Source of the DNA: Halovenus sp. | GTDB taxonomy: Archaea; Halobacteriota; Halobacteria; Halobacteriales; Haloarculaceae | Direction of reading: 5' to 3' | Assembly (NCBI GenBank): GCA_003551945.1 | Contig: PUNZ01000200.1 | Span: 1-34,315 of the forward strand | DNA length: 34,315 nucleotides | Shown: one piece after another, positions 15,228 through 23,185 of the stretch | How positions within the stretch are numbered: the stretch's first letter is position 1 | How the letters are laid out: the number at the start of each line of letters is the position of its first letter | The notes under the pieces: model-generated | The model's input: the letters and a program-made list of their open reading frames with translations, nothing else | Told to the model about the DNA's origin: nothing | The model's database searches: none | Made by a program: the position numbers and the translations under genes

Positions 15228-17588
15228 ATGATGGGAACACTGCTTTCGATGGTTCCGGCTTCGCTTACGGGCGGAACGCTTCTGATTATCGTTGCGGCCT
15301 TCACCGGAGCACTTGCCACAGTGCTGCTGTTTTACAGTTATCTCGCAGAGACCGATGAATTCAGAAAACCAATTCTGCTTACCTCCGGCATCGCAACGGT
15401 GTCGCTTGTTATTGCACACCTCTATCTGACCTACCAGTTTATCGTCGGAGATTACACTAACGCCTACGTTTATCAGAACTCCGCAGACCACCTTGACCTT
15501 CTGTATAAAATAACAGGCGTGTATGCGAATCACGAAGGCTCGATTCTCTTTTGGGCGACGCTGACAGCAATTGTCGCGACCTATACGGTCTATTCTTCGC
15601 GGTTTCAGGGATTGGGCTCTCGTCTTGTCCAATCTCTGTCGCTGGGCGTCGTGACGACGTTCGCGGTCATGCTCGTCACACAGAGTCCGTTCACTCCCAT
15701 CGAGGTCGCCCGATCCGGTGTGCCAGACAACTATGTCCCGCCGGATGGGAGTGGACTGAACCCGCTTCTCATCGACCCATGGATGGCAATTCATCCACCA
15801 ATCACTTTTGCCTCGTACGCCTTGCTTGTCGTCCCGTTTGCACTCGGTGTCACGCACTTCGTCGCGCTGTTCCGTGGACAAGACAGCGTCTTCAGAGAGT
15901 GGCTGCCAAGCATGATTCTCTGGCTCCGTGTATCGTGGTTGCTGCTGACCGCGGCAATTCTGTTCGGCGCAATCTGGGCCTACGGCGTGCTTGGCTGGGG
16001 GGGATTCTGGTCGTGGGACCCGGTTGAGACTGCAGTCCTGATTCCGTGGCTGTGGCTCACGGCAACGCTGCATGCCGCGAACCGCTACAGCAAAACTGGC
16101 GAGTACAAGCTGTTCGCACCGGCAGCAGCCGCGATTATCTTCCCGCTGATTATCTTTGCGACGACGGTCGTTCGGAGCGGTGTGTTCCGGAGCGTCCACT
16201 CATTCGCTGCGGGCGGTATCGGCGCTGGTGTGCTGTTCTTGCTCGTTGTGACCGGCATTCTCGCCGTTGGCCTGCCGCTTGCATACTGGCTGCTCAACGG
16301 CGGTGACGAGAGCAGCACGGACCGTGACTGGCTCAGTCACGGTCCGATTTTCCATGCAGTCGTCCTCTCGTTTGCCGTCCTCGCCTTTATCTCCGTCTGG
16401 GGACTGCTGTTCCCGGTCGTCAGAAGTACAATCACAGGCGTCGAGGTGAGCGTAGGACAGGACCACTATAACCTCTGGAGCTATCCCGTCGTCGTGGCGA
16501 TGCTCATTGTCGGTGGGCTGTACGCCTTACTGGATATGCGAAAGCGCCGACTCGCAATTGGCGCAACGGTAGCCGTCACGGTTGCCACGCTTATTGCGGC
16601 GTTCATTGCCCCCTCCGGAAACTGGTATCTGAGCGACCCGGCGGCCCATGACCCGATTGTCTACCGCGTTGTCGGAAATATGAGCGTCCTCTCTATCGTC
16701 CCGCCTGCGCTGTTTTTCGCCGGCACATGGACGGCGCGGTTTGTCTCACGGGCCAAAGGCGTTCCCTCACGCTCGTTCCAGATGCGAGAAGCAGGTATTC
16801 TCCTGATTCACGTCGGCGCAGCGGTGATGATAATCGCTATCTCGTTTATTTATCTGTTTGCCGCCTCGTCGTCCGTCGTCGTCGTCGGCCTCGAAGATGT
16901 CGGGAATCCGGATACCATCGTCGAGGAATCGGATGATGGACAGTACACCGTCGAAGTAACAGGATACGACTCAGACACAACACCGGGCGTCGAAGAGGCA
17001 GCGCTGACGCCGGAGGAAGTTCTCACTGCCTATGAGGATACGCCACTTGTGAGGGGTGAGGTAACGGCTATTGACCAGATAGAGGGGACAACTGTCGCTC
17101 AGCTTGATGGCTCCGATATCTGGCTGGCTGGCAGCCCTAACAGCGTCTCCTTTGAAGAAGGTGAGGAGGTTATTGCCCGCGGCACGCTGTTCGAATTCGA
17201 TTCGGAAGCCGACGGTGAGGCTGAAGCATACGTCTACACTGATGAAGAGAACCTCGGCACAGTGTCAGACCCGCCAAGCGACGTACACACCCCGCGCGTA
17301 ATTGACCACCAGATGGATATTACGGTCTACGAAGGCGATGAGAAAGTGACCTCCGGGACAATCGCTGCGCAGGACCACACCGATAACGAAATGAACACCA
17401 ACGACCCGCTCATCCAGCGCGGGCTAACCGGTGATACCTACGTCGTCGCAACGGAAATTGACGAAATCGGAGCGGGCCTCACAATTACCGAGTATCCGCT
17501 GGCGAACCAGATTTGGTTCGGTGTCATCATGGGAATGGTCGGAATGGTGTTGTTGCTCGTCGGTGACCGACGGCGCAACGCCAACTAA
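15228..17588 (+). CDS. ccmF: Cytochrome c heme lyase subunit CcmF
   Basis: The start is the ATG at 15228, right after the stop of the thioredoxin gene; the upstream track start lies inside that gene. The product is 786 residues with many membrane helices. Diagnostic stretches are LNPLLIDPWMAIHPP, the WWD motif WGGFWSWDPVE (about residues 262-272), and LTATLHAANRY. These match CcmF, which takes heme from holo-CcmE and ligates it to apocytochrome c. A C-terminal extracellular domain (about residues 560-750) is acidic and looks like an OB-type beta domain, followed by a last helix. CcmH and CcmI, the usual partners, are not found in the window. Confidence 0.96.
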   Translation: MMGTLLSMVPASLTGGTLLIIVAAFTGALATVLLFYSYLAETDEFRKPILLTSGIATVSLVIAHLYLTYQFIVGDYTNAYVYQNSADHLDLLYKITGVYANHEGSILFWATLTAIVATYTVYSSRFQGLGSRLVQSLSLGVVTTFAVMLVTQSPFTPIEVARSGVPDNYVPPDGSGLNPLLIDPWMAIHPPITFASYALLVVPFALGVTHFVALFRGQDSVFREWLPSMILWLRVSWLLLTAAILFGAIWAYGVLGWGGFWSWDPVETAVLIPWLWLTATLHAANRYSKTGEYKLFAPAAAAIIFPLIIFATTVVRSGVFRSVHSFAAGGIGAGVLFLLVVTGILAVGLPLAYWLLNGGDESSTDRDWLSHGPIFHAVVLSFAVLAFISVWGLLFPVVRSTITGVEVSVGQDHYNLWSYPVVVAMLIVGGLYALLDMRKRRLAIGATVAVTVATLIAAFIAPSGNWYLSDPAAHDPIVYRVVGNMSVLSIVPPALFFAGTWTARFVSRAKGVPSRSFQMREAGILLIHVGAAVMIIAISFIYLFAASSSVVVVGLEDVGNPDTIVEESDDGQYTVEVTGYDSDTTPGVEEAALTPEEVLTAYEDTPLVRGEVTAIDQIEGTTVAQLDGSDIWLAGSPNSVSFEEGEEVIARGTLFEFDSEADGEAEAYVYTDEENLGTVSDPPSDVHTPRVIDHQMDITVYEGDEKVTSGTIAAQDHTDNEMNTNDPLIQRGLTGDTYVVATEIDEIGAGLTITEYPLANQIWFGVIMGMVGMVLLLVGDRRRNAN

Positions 17589-17610
17589 GATGATGGATTG
17601 AGACCGCCCG

Positions 17611-18288
17611 CTATTCTTCGACCACGTACTCAAAGGTCATCCACCCAACAATGAGCACCAGCAGGTCATAGACCAACAAAATCTGCAACCACTCGAACGC
17701 GTTTGCGGTGGCGATGTCAACCTGTGTGAGTGCAGTCCCGGAGAGGATGACAGGGATGACCAGCGGGATGAGTAACACCGGTAGCAACGACTCTTGCAGC
17801 GGGGAATGAAGCATGAGCATCGAGAGGAGGACACCGACCGCGCTAAACCCGATTGCCACGAGCGGAACCACAAGCGCAAGCAAGAGCAGTGAATCGGCTT
17901 CGAAGGCATAACCGAGGAATATCCCGACAAAAAACAGCGAGAGAAGGCTGATGAACCCGATGAGTATGGCTGCGCTGATGACTTTACCGAGATAGATGGC
18001 TGAACGGTCAACGGGCGCAAGCAACAGTCCCTCGATGGCTTCGTTCTGGCCCTCCAGGGCAACGGCGTGGCTCAACCCAACTGCACCGCCGAAAACCACG
18101 GCCAACCAGAGGGCACCACGAGCGAGGATATCTCGGTCTTCGACGCGTTCGCCGAACACAAACGAGAAGACGACGATAATGAGAAATGCAAAGACGAACG
18201 CGGCGTTTATCGTCTGCTTGCTTCGGGTTTCAACGATGAGGTCCTTGCGAGCAATCTCATAGATCGTTCGAAAGTAACGCCCGCGCAT
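17611..18288 (-). CDS. ccmB: Heme exporter subunit CcmB
   Basis: The 225-residue protein has six membrane helices. It starts RYFRTIYEIARKDLIVETRS and contains EGQNEAIEGLLLAPVDRSAIYLGK, the conserved loop of CcmB-type ABC permeases. The ATG at 18288 overlaps the ccmA stop (TGATG); the track start at 18291 is a GTG one codon earlier. CcmB with CcmA forms the ATPase complex that releases holo-CcmE from CcmC. It is convergent with ccmF, with about 22 bp between stops. Confidence 0.94.
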   Translation of the reverse strand: MRGRYFRTIYEIARKDLIVETRSKQTINAAFVFAFLIIVVFSFVFGERVEDRDILARGALWLAVVFGGAVGLSHAVALEGQNEAIEGLLLAPVDRSAIYLGKVISAAILIGFISLLSLFFVGIFLGYAFEADSLLLLALVVPLVAIGFSAVGVLLSMLMLHSPLQESLLPVLLIPLVIPVILSGTALTQVDIATANAFEWLQILLVYDLLVLIVGWMTFEYVVEE

Positions 18289-19052
18289 CACTCTCCCCCA
18301 CCATCAACCGTCGTCGGCGTTGTTCCCGTCGGTGAGACACCGGGCGTTGTCTGTCCATCGCCCAATCGACAGTGTTTGTCATAGCGCTCGATAAGCTCGG
18401 TCACGTCGTCGAACTCGGTCGTTTCTGCCTGTTCGACGAGTTGTCCTCGGTAAAGAAAGAGTACATAGTCGGCAAGATGATAGCCGCGTTCGAGGTCATG
18501 GGTCGTCGCAATCACTGTTTTGTCCTCAAGCGTCGCAAGGACCTCGGTAATTCGCTGGAGCGAAGCCTGGTCAAGCCCCGAGTAGGGCTCATCAAAAAGC
18601 AACAGGTCAGGGTCATGCAACAGCGCGCGGGCGAGCGAGACGCGTTTTTGCATCCCGTGAGAGAACCCGTCTACTCGGTCGCTGCCGCGCGTGGCCAAGC
18701 CGACGGTTTGGAGGAGCTGTTCACCACGTGATTCTGGGACACCGTGTAACCGTGCGTGGAGTTTGAGGTTCTCGCGCGCAGTCAACTCGTCGTACAACAT
18801 GGTGTCGTGACCAACGACGCCAATTCGTGAGCGCGCGTCAGCGTTGCCGATAACTGGCTCGCCGTCGAGCAGGATATCGCCCTCGGTTGGGCGAGAAAGC
18901 GACGCTAACATCCGGATAAGCGTCGTTTTCCCGGCCCCATTTGCGCCGACGATGACCGCCGAGTCCCCGGCATCCAGTTCGAACGAAACGGATGAAACGC
19001 CAACGTGGGGGCCGAACTGCTTTGTGACAGCCGAGACAGTAAGCAACGACAT
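18288..19052 (-). CDS. ccmA: Heme exporter ATP-binding subunit CcmA
   Basis: The start is the ATG at 19052 (MSLLTVSAVTKQFG, 254 aa); the longer track ORF reads through the divergent promoter. Visible ABC motifs are Walker A GANGAGKT, signature FSHGMQKRVSLARALL (SHGMQ in place of LSGGQ, as in many CcmA proteins), Walker B LLLFDEP and the H-loop ATTHDLE. It is coupled to ccmB. ATP hydrolysis drives release of heme-loaded CcmE. The C-terminal 30 residues are Pro/Thr/Gly rich and not needed for the fold. It is divergent from ccdA, with only 56 bp between the two starts for both promoters. Confidence 0.95.
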   Translation of the reverse strand: MSLLTVSAVTKQFGPHVGVSSVSFELDAGDSAVIVGANGAGKTTLIRMLASLSRPTEGDILLDGEPVIGNADARSRIGVVGHDTMLYDELTARENLKLHARLHGVPESRGEQLLQTVGLATRGSDRVDGFSHGMQKRVSLARALLHDPDLLLFDEPYSGLDQASLQRITEVLATLEDKTVIATTHDLERGYHLADYVLFLYRGQLVEQAETTEFDDVTELIERYDKHCRLGDGQTTPGVSPTGTTPTTVDGGGE

Positions 19053-19108
19053 TACGTGAGCGTTTGAGAACGGGCAAGTTAAACGTTCTACTTCCCTACC
19101 GACGGGCA

Positions 19109-19786
19109 ATGGATATTCCAGGCCTGTCCGTCGTTTTTCTGGCCGGGATTGCGACGATTTTAACGCCATGTTGTCTGCCGTTGTTGCCGCCACTGCTTGC
19201 TGGGAGTGTGGGCCATCGGTTGCGGCCGCTTGCTATCGTGACGGGGAGCCTGACTTCCTTTACGGCGCTTGGGCTGCTCGTTGGGACGCTCACTGCATTT
19301 TCGCCCGACGCCCTCCGTACGCCGGCGTTTCTCGTCATTATCGCGTTCGGCGCAATCATGGTCGATGAGGACCTCCACCGGCTCTACTCGACGTACTCCT
19401 CGAAGCTCGCCGGGCGCGCGACGGTGCGGGTGACCGCCTTGGATGAGCAGCGTCACCCACTCCTTTCAGCGTTCGTTCTCGGGCTTGCCCTTGGCCTCAT
19501 CTGGCTGCCGTGTGTCGGGCCAGTCCTTGGCGCGGTCCTGGCCTATGCTGCGGCTGGCGGTGGGACGGCGGACAGTGGGCTGTTGCTGTTTACCTACGGC
19601 GTTGGGTTTGCCATGCCACTGCTTGGCGTTGCCTACGGCGCAAAGGTGGCTGGAAAGCCGTTACAAGAACGCGTGACAGCACTCAATCGGCCGGATGTCA
19701 TTCGGCGAGTTATCGGCATTGTCCTGTTGCTTAGCGGGGTTGCGTTGCTCTTTGATTTGGACCGCCTGATGCTGTCGTTACTTTAA
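19109..19786 (+). CDS. ccdA: CcdA-type thiol-disulfide membrane transporter
   Basis: The ATG at 19109 (MDIPGLSVVFLAGI, 225 aa) is chosen; the track start lies in the shared promoter region. Six helices are predicted. The redox cysteine pair is seen in TPCCLPLLPPLLAGSVGH (helix 1) and LPCVGPVLGAVLAYAA (helix 4), the typical CcdA arrangement. CcdA passes electrons from cytoplasmic thioredoxin to extracytoplasmic thioredoxin-like proteins, here most likely the one encoded at 14765. It supplies the reducing power for apocytochrome thiols. One odd detail is the double cysteine (PCC) at the first site. Confidence 0.93.
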   Translation: MDIPGLSVVFLAGIATILTPCCLPLLPPLLAGSVGHRLRPLAIVTGSLTSFTALGLLVGTLTAFSPDALRTPAFLVIIAFGAIMVDEDLHRLYSTYSSKLAGRATVRVTALDEQRHPLLSAFVLGLALGLIWLPCVGPVLGAVLAYAAAGGGTADSGLLLFTYGVGFAMPLLGVAYGAKVAGKPLQERVTALNRPDVIRRVIGIVLLLSGVALLFDLDRLMLSLL

Positions 19787-19802
19787 GCGACACACGGGAG
19801 AA

Positions 19803-20330
19803 CTATACCGTGGTGAACTCAGAAACTGTGCCATCATCGTCGAAGGTGTACACCTGCAACGGGTCGCCAGGCTCACCCATCCCTGGCGAGTCAGCAGGCA
19901 TGCCTGGAATAGCAATACCTGCAACAGAGAGTTCCTCTTCGAACAACTGCTCGATAGCTTCGAGTGGGACATGTCCCTCTACGAGAAACTCATCAACAAC
20001 TAACGTGTGACAGCTTCGGATATCATCGGGGACACCGAGTTCCGTCTTTTTTTCCGGCAAGTCTGCAGTCCGCTCGACGGTGACATCAAAATCGTGCAGC
20101 GCGAGGTAGGCCACATAGTCCTCACAGCAGCCACAACTTGGGTCATGATACTGTGTAATGGATGAAACGGGAAGTGAGCCATCCCACGACCACGTTTCAA
20201 TCGGCGTATCGGCATCCGGAACATCATCTTCGGTTTCAGGTACCGATTCATCGTCGCCGCCGAGACAACCAGCCATCCCGACAGCGAGCGCTCCCGAACC
20301 AAGACAGAACTGCCGGCGAGTTGGCCTCAT
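19803..20330 (-). CDS. Tat lipoprotein of the DUF411 family (probable metal binding)
   Basis: The 175-residue product has a Tat signal (TRRQFCLGSGAL) and lipobox Cys22 (MAGC). After an acidic linker comes the DUF411 core: YHDPSCGCCEDYVAYL (Cys66, 68, 69), RSCHTLVVDEFLVEGHVP (Cys107, His108, His120) and a final IAIPGMPADSPGM. The cysteine and histidine set suggests copper binding; family members often sit beside copper resistance or oxidase assembly genes. It converges on ccdA with a 16-bp gap. In this island it could supply or scavenge copper, or act as a thiol protein. The metal is inferred. Confidence 0.88.
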   Translation of the reverse strand: MRPTRRQFCLGSGALAVGMAGCLGGDDESVPETEDDVPDADTPIETWSWDGSLPVSSITQYHDPSCGCCEDYVAYLALHDFDVTVERTADLPEKKTELGVPDDIRSCHTLVVDEFLVEGHVPLEAIEQLFEEELSVAGIAIPGMPADSPGMGEPGDPLQVYTFDDDGTVSEFTTV

Positions 20331-20469
20331 GATGGTTACAGTTCGAAGTACGCACTCAAATACCGCTCGCCAGTTCTAACGGAATGGGAACAACGAGACA
20401 ATCAGAACGATTCTTACGTTGTGAAGACAGGCGAAGCCTTGATACGTTCAAATCTGATACGTATCGATA

Positions 20470-20940
20470 ATGGAACGCCGAACCAAGCTCCTGTTTGGTA
20501 GCGTCTTCGTCGTGGTTCTCTTAGCTGTTCTTGCGACGACGACGATGGGCTCTTCAGCAGAGTTTGTCACCCCGGAAGACCTCGAAGGCGACAGCCAATA
20601 CGAAGGAGAGGTCGTCCAGCTCGAGGGGATTGTCGTTGATTTGGACGATGAGGACGGTATCGAATTCGACGTCACTGACGGAAACTACACGGTTGCCGTC
20701 GCCTACGATGGGGAGAAACCTGAGACGTTATCCGAAGGCCGGGAAGCCGTTGCTGAAGGCCACTTCAACGGTGACGCGGTCACTGCTGAGGACCTGACCA
20801 TCCGTGCGCATGAAGGAGAAGACGGCCACCCTGGAGATGATGAAGATGGCCCAGCGTACGATGACGACTATGACTATGATGGTGACGAATACGACTACGA
20901 TGAGGACTACGGAGACGAGACGAACAACGAGAGCGCCTAA
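20470..20940 (+). CDS. ccmE: CcmE-like heme chaperone with atypical C-terminus
   Basis: The protein has 156 residues: one N-terminal helix (LLFGSVFVVVLLAVLA), then an OB-fold with CcmE-like strands EFVTPEDLEGD, GEVVQLEGIVVDL, TVAVAYDGEKPETLSEG and EAVAEGHFNGDAVTAEDL. Bacterial CcmE binds heme covalently at His in HxxxY, and some archaeal versions use CxxxY. At the matching place this protein has IRAHEGEDGHPG (His114 and His120) but no Tyr four residues later. Instead a tail rich in Asp and Tyr follows (YDDDYDYDGDEYDYDEDY). It likely carries heme from CcmABCD to CcmF. Assignment rests on domain order and the other ccm genes. Confidence 0.85.
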   Translation: MERRTKLLFGSVFVVVLLAVLATTTMGSSAEFVTPEDLEGDSQYEGEVVQLEGIVVDLDDEDGIEFDVTDGNYTVAVAYDGEKPETLSEGREAVAEGHFNGDAVTAEDLTIRAHEGEDGHPGDDEDGPAYDDDYDYDGDEYDYDEDYGDETNNESA

Positions 20941-20996
20941 GACAGCGTATTACGGTGGCGCGTGAACCGAGCGACCCGGCGAGATAATTAAGAGAG

Positions 20997-22496
20997 ATGA
21001 AACGAGCATTCCTCACTAACGTAATTGCTGTACTTGCCATCGGCGTCTCGACAGTTGCAACGTCGTTTGCGCTGTTTGCAACCTCCGAACGGTTTCTTGT
21101 ATCATCGTTCAACTTTGTTGCACTGGAAATTCTGCCGAGTGAGTTCGTCTCGACGGTGATTCAGGAGTTCGGTAACGACGCTCTCTGGCTGAGCATGGTC
21201 TTTACGGGGTTTGTGCTCTCGGTACTGCTCGGTGCTATCGGACTCGGGAGTTACCGATTGGTCGGGCGTGTACTCTCGGTGTATGAACGCGAAGTAGGTG
21301 TCGCTGTTGCGACTGTGTTGTTGTTCGTTGTTGCCGCGGTTGTCGTCGGCGATATCGTCTCAGCAATTGCCCCCGCGCTCGTCGGAGGGCTTGCTGTGCT
21401 GGTCGTCGAAGACCTCCCCGGAATCACCGAGGAACCACTGGACGCCGAGCGTCGGACGACAGTCCAAGTGCTCGGTGGGATTGCGGCATTCAATATTCTC
21501 GCACACGTTGTCGGCTTCATCCGACGTGAACAGACACAGGCAACTGAGCAAGCCCTGCAAGCCGGAGCAGTCCGTCGGGAAGCGGAGTCACTGGTCAACG
21601 ACGCCAACGAAAAATCACTTGCAGCGGAGAATCTGAAGCCGCTTATCTCCGAGATTGGCGTCTTCTATACAGTCGATATCAATCCGGAGCCGCCACAGCT
21701 CAATGCGAACGAGTGGACACTCTCGGTGACGGGAGCAGTCGACGAAGAAGCGAGTTTCGACTACAACGATATCCAAGGTCAGGAAATTGTCCACGAGCAC
21801 AAAGCAATCAGGTGTCTGAGCGACGATATTGACGGCGACCTGCTCGACAACGCAGTCTGGACCGGCTGTCGAGTTGGCGACCTATTGGATGATGTCGAAC
21901 TGCAAGGCGATTATGCGATGATGTACGGTGCAGATGAGTACTACTACTCGATTGCAGTCGACGAACTCAAAGACTGCACCCTTGCGTTCGGAATGAATGG
22001 GTTCGAACTGCCACCAGAGCATGGCTATCCCGCTCGGTTGCTCGTTCCAAATCGCTGGGGCAAGCTGCATATGAAGTGGCTCGTTGAGATTGAAATTATC
22101 GACGCCGAGGATGGAGGCTACTGGGAGGACCGCGGCTGGGACGGGATGGGCGAGGTCAACGCGGTGACAAAGCTTGACCAGATTAACCGACTTGGAGGCG
22201 GGACAATTCAGGTTGTTGGACACGCGTATGCCGGTTCCCGTGGCGTTGATACCGTCGAAGTGTCGCTCGATGGTGGTGACTCGTGGGAAGATGCGATGCT
22301 CAGCGAGCAGTTGCCCGACCCCGATACCCTCCGCCAGTGGGTCTATGAGATTCAGCCTGACGAACACGACGAGAGTTCCTTCGAGTTCCGCGCCCGGCTT
22401 GTCGATGGCGAAGGAACGACACAGACCGAAGAGCAATCCGGCCCGCATCCTGATGGTGCAACTGGCTGGATAGAGCGTTCAATTTCGGCGAATTAG
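20997..22496 (+). CDS. Membrane-fused sulfite-oxidase-family molybdoprotein
   Basis: This 499-residue protein has an N-terminal membrane part with about five helices (to residue 175), a charged coiled segment (QATEQALQAGAVRREAESL), and then a sulfite-oxidase-type molybdopterin domain. The probable Mo ligand is Cys273 in AIRCLSDDIDG, followed by DNAVWTGCRVGDLL and GYPARLLVPNRWGKLHMKW. The C-terminal part (VGHAYAGSRGVDTVEVSLDGGDSWEDA) is the Mo-co_dimer-like beta domain. Haloarchaea have several such proteins with unknown substrates. A c-type cytochrome is the electron acceptor in known sulfite dehydrogenases, so the position after ccmE may matter. Without a Tat motif, the domain probably reaches the outside through the membrane part, or faces the cytoplasm; orientation is unresolved. 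Confidence 0.88.
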   Translation: MKRAFLTNVIAVLAIGVSTVATSFALFATSERFLVSSFNFVALEILPSEFVSTVIQEFGNDALWLSMVFTGFVLSVLLGAIGLGSYRLVGRVLSVYEREVGVAVATVLLFVVAAVVVGDIVSAIAPALVGGLAVLVVEDLPGITEEPLDAERRTTVQVLGGIAAFNILAHVVGFIRREQTQATEQALQAGAVRREAESLVNDANEKSLAAENLKPLISEIGVFYTVDINPEPPQLNANEWTLSVTGAVDEEASFDYNDIQGQEIVHEHKAIRCLSDDIDGDLLDNAVWTGCRVGDLLDDVELQGDYAMMYGADEYYYSIAVDELKDCTLAFGMNGFELPPEHGYPARLLVPNRWGKLHMKWLVEIEIIDAEDGGYWEDRGWDGMGEVNAVTKLDQINRLGGGTIQVVGHAYAGSRGVDTVEVSLDGGDSWEDAMLSEQLPDPDTLRQWVYEIQPDEHDESSFEFRARLVDGEGTTQTEEQSGPHPDGATGWIERSISAN

Positions 22497-22615
22497 CGTC
22501 GCTTACTCCACCGTCTGAAAGAACAACAAAGTCGACACCCTCCCCCTCTTCGACGGTATCAATCCGCTCTGGCGGAAGTTCTGCCTCAGAGCCAGTGAGC
22601 TAGCTCGCGCTACCA

Positions 22616-22822
22616 TCAGTCCGTCGTCGCCTGTTCATGCGTGTGGTGATAAAACCGAATGTGAGCCGTATTATCCACTGTATGCGGCTCGAAGCAGACC
22701 CGCCGGTACCGGTCATTTGACTGGAGGCCGACCATCAATCCTGAGGCGTGCTCAGTCACGGAATCGTACGGTGCCTCACAGACCGGACAAACAGCGGGTT
22801 GATTTGATGGGATAAACGGCAT
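22616..22822 (-). CDS. Small conserved haloarchaeal protein with a CxxC motif
   Basis: The 68 residues start MPFIPSNQPAVCPVCEAPYD and continue with a Cys/His-rich second half (RVCFEPHTVDNTAHIRFYHHTH). A zinc site built from CPVC and later Cys/His residues is plausible. Similar small single-domain proteins are common in haloarchaea, but I know of no assigned function. It lies just after the 3' end of the tRNA-Cys array, on the same strand. The start is the only ATG in a good position. Confidence 0.72.
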   Translation of the reverse strand: MPFIPSNQPAVCPVCEAPYDSVTEHASGLMVGLQSNDRYRRVCFEPHTVDNTAHIRFYHHTHEQATTD

Positions 22823-22890
22823 GGGACATCGTGAACGAAGCTGAAAGCGCGAAGACGGCTAACAGCTACTCGGTTGTCTAGGCATCAGTT

Positions 22891-22906
22891 CCACAAAAAC
22901 AAATAG
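22891..22906 (-). terminator. Oligo-T terminator at the end of the tRNA-Cys array
   Basis: On the minus strand the array ends in CTATTTGTTTTTGTGG. The two T runs follow the last hairpin by about 35 nt. They are the first strong T runs after tRNA-Cys, so the tRNA and the downstream hairpins may share one primary transcript. Confidence 0.45.
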
Positions 22907-22985
22907 ATACCCTCGCTTGTGTGGACCAAACTCCACGGTTCAAACCCGCGTGGCTTTCGCTGCTCACTATGGTTCGCAGCAAAAA

Positions 22986-23007
22986 GCCAGGGGCCGCATA
23001 TTGAACC
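22986..23007 (-). repeat. Second degenerate copy of the tRNA-Cys T-arm/acceptor strand
   Basis: These 22 nt are identical to 23086-23107 and match the 3' end of tRNA-Cys except for a TATG insertion replacing part of the T loop and stem. Confidence 0.88.
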
Positions 23008-23085
23008 ACCAGAACTTCGTTCCCTCGTTCTGTCATTCAAATCCGGCCTATCGGCTTTTCGTCCTCGTTATACTCAGACAGAAAA

Positions 23086-23107
23086 GCCAGGGGCCGCATA
23101 TTGAACC
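23086..23107 (-). repeat. First degenerate copy of the tRNA-Cys T-arm/acceptor strand
   Basis: These 22 nt lie 100-101 nt downstream of the corresponding part of the true tRNA and 100 nt from the next copy. The conserved end GCGGCCCCTGGC would be the acceptor 3' strand; there is no 5' tRNA half near it. Confidence 0.88.
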
Positions 23108-23185
23108 AGAGGAAGACTCACTGCGTTCGTCTTCCAGGGTTCAAACCGGCGTACCTTTCGCTCCTCACTTTTGTTCGTCGCAGAA

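Larger units (their letters stand above)
22906..23185 (-). ncRNA. Tandem tRNA-Cys-derived hairpin array with K-turn-like loops
   Basis: The 280 nt after tRNA-Cys contain no gene but are strongly structured with a period of 100-101 nt. Each unit carries a degenerate copy of the tRNA T-arm and acceptor 3' strand (GGTTCAATATGCGGCCCC then TGGC) and two hairpins. Large hairpins: 23082-23159 has stems TTGAACC/GGTTCAA and GGAAGAC/GTCTTCC; 22982-23059 has AAAAGCC/GGCTTTT, GGCCG/CGGCC, TTGAA/TTCAA and CAGAAC/GTTCTG. Between units the stem sequences differ but pairing is kept. Terminal loops start with GA and end with GA (GAACGCAGTGA, GAACCATAGTGA), like K-loops bound by L7Ae. Linker hairpins pair GGCTTT with AAAGCC, for example 22952-22988. 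Expression and function are unknown. Confidence 0.55.

Noticed and set aside
15216-16199. 327-aa minus-strand ORF opposite ccmF
   Set aside because: Its composition is unlike haloarchaeal proteins (basic, Arg/Gln rich) and ccmF on the other strand is certain.
22497-22600. Coding-like minus-strand stretch (reads ELPPERIDTVEEGEGVDFVV)
   Set aside because: The frame has no start codon after the upstream TAG and runs into the antisense of the molybdoprotein gene. It may be a gene remnant but cannot be supported.
22906-23107. CRISPR array
   Set aside because: The repeat units are tRNA derived, ~100 nt apart, only two exact copies exist, the intervening sequences form stems with the repeats, and no cas gene is present.
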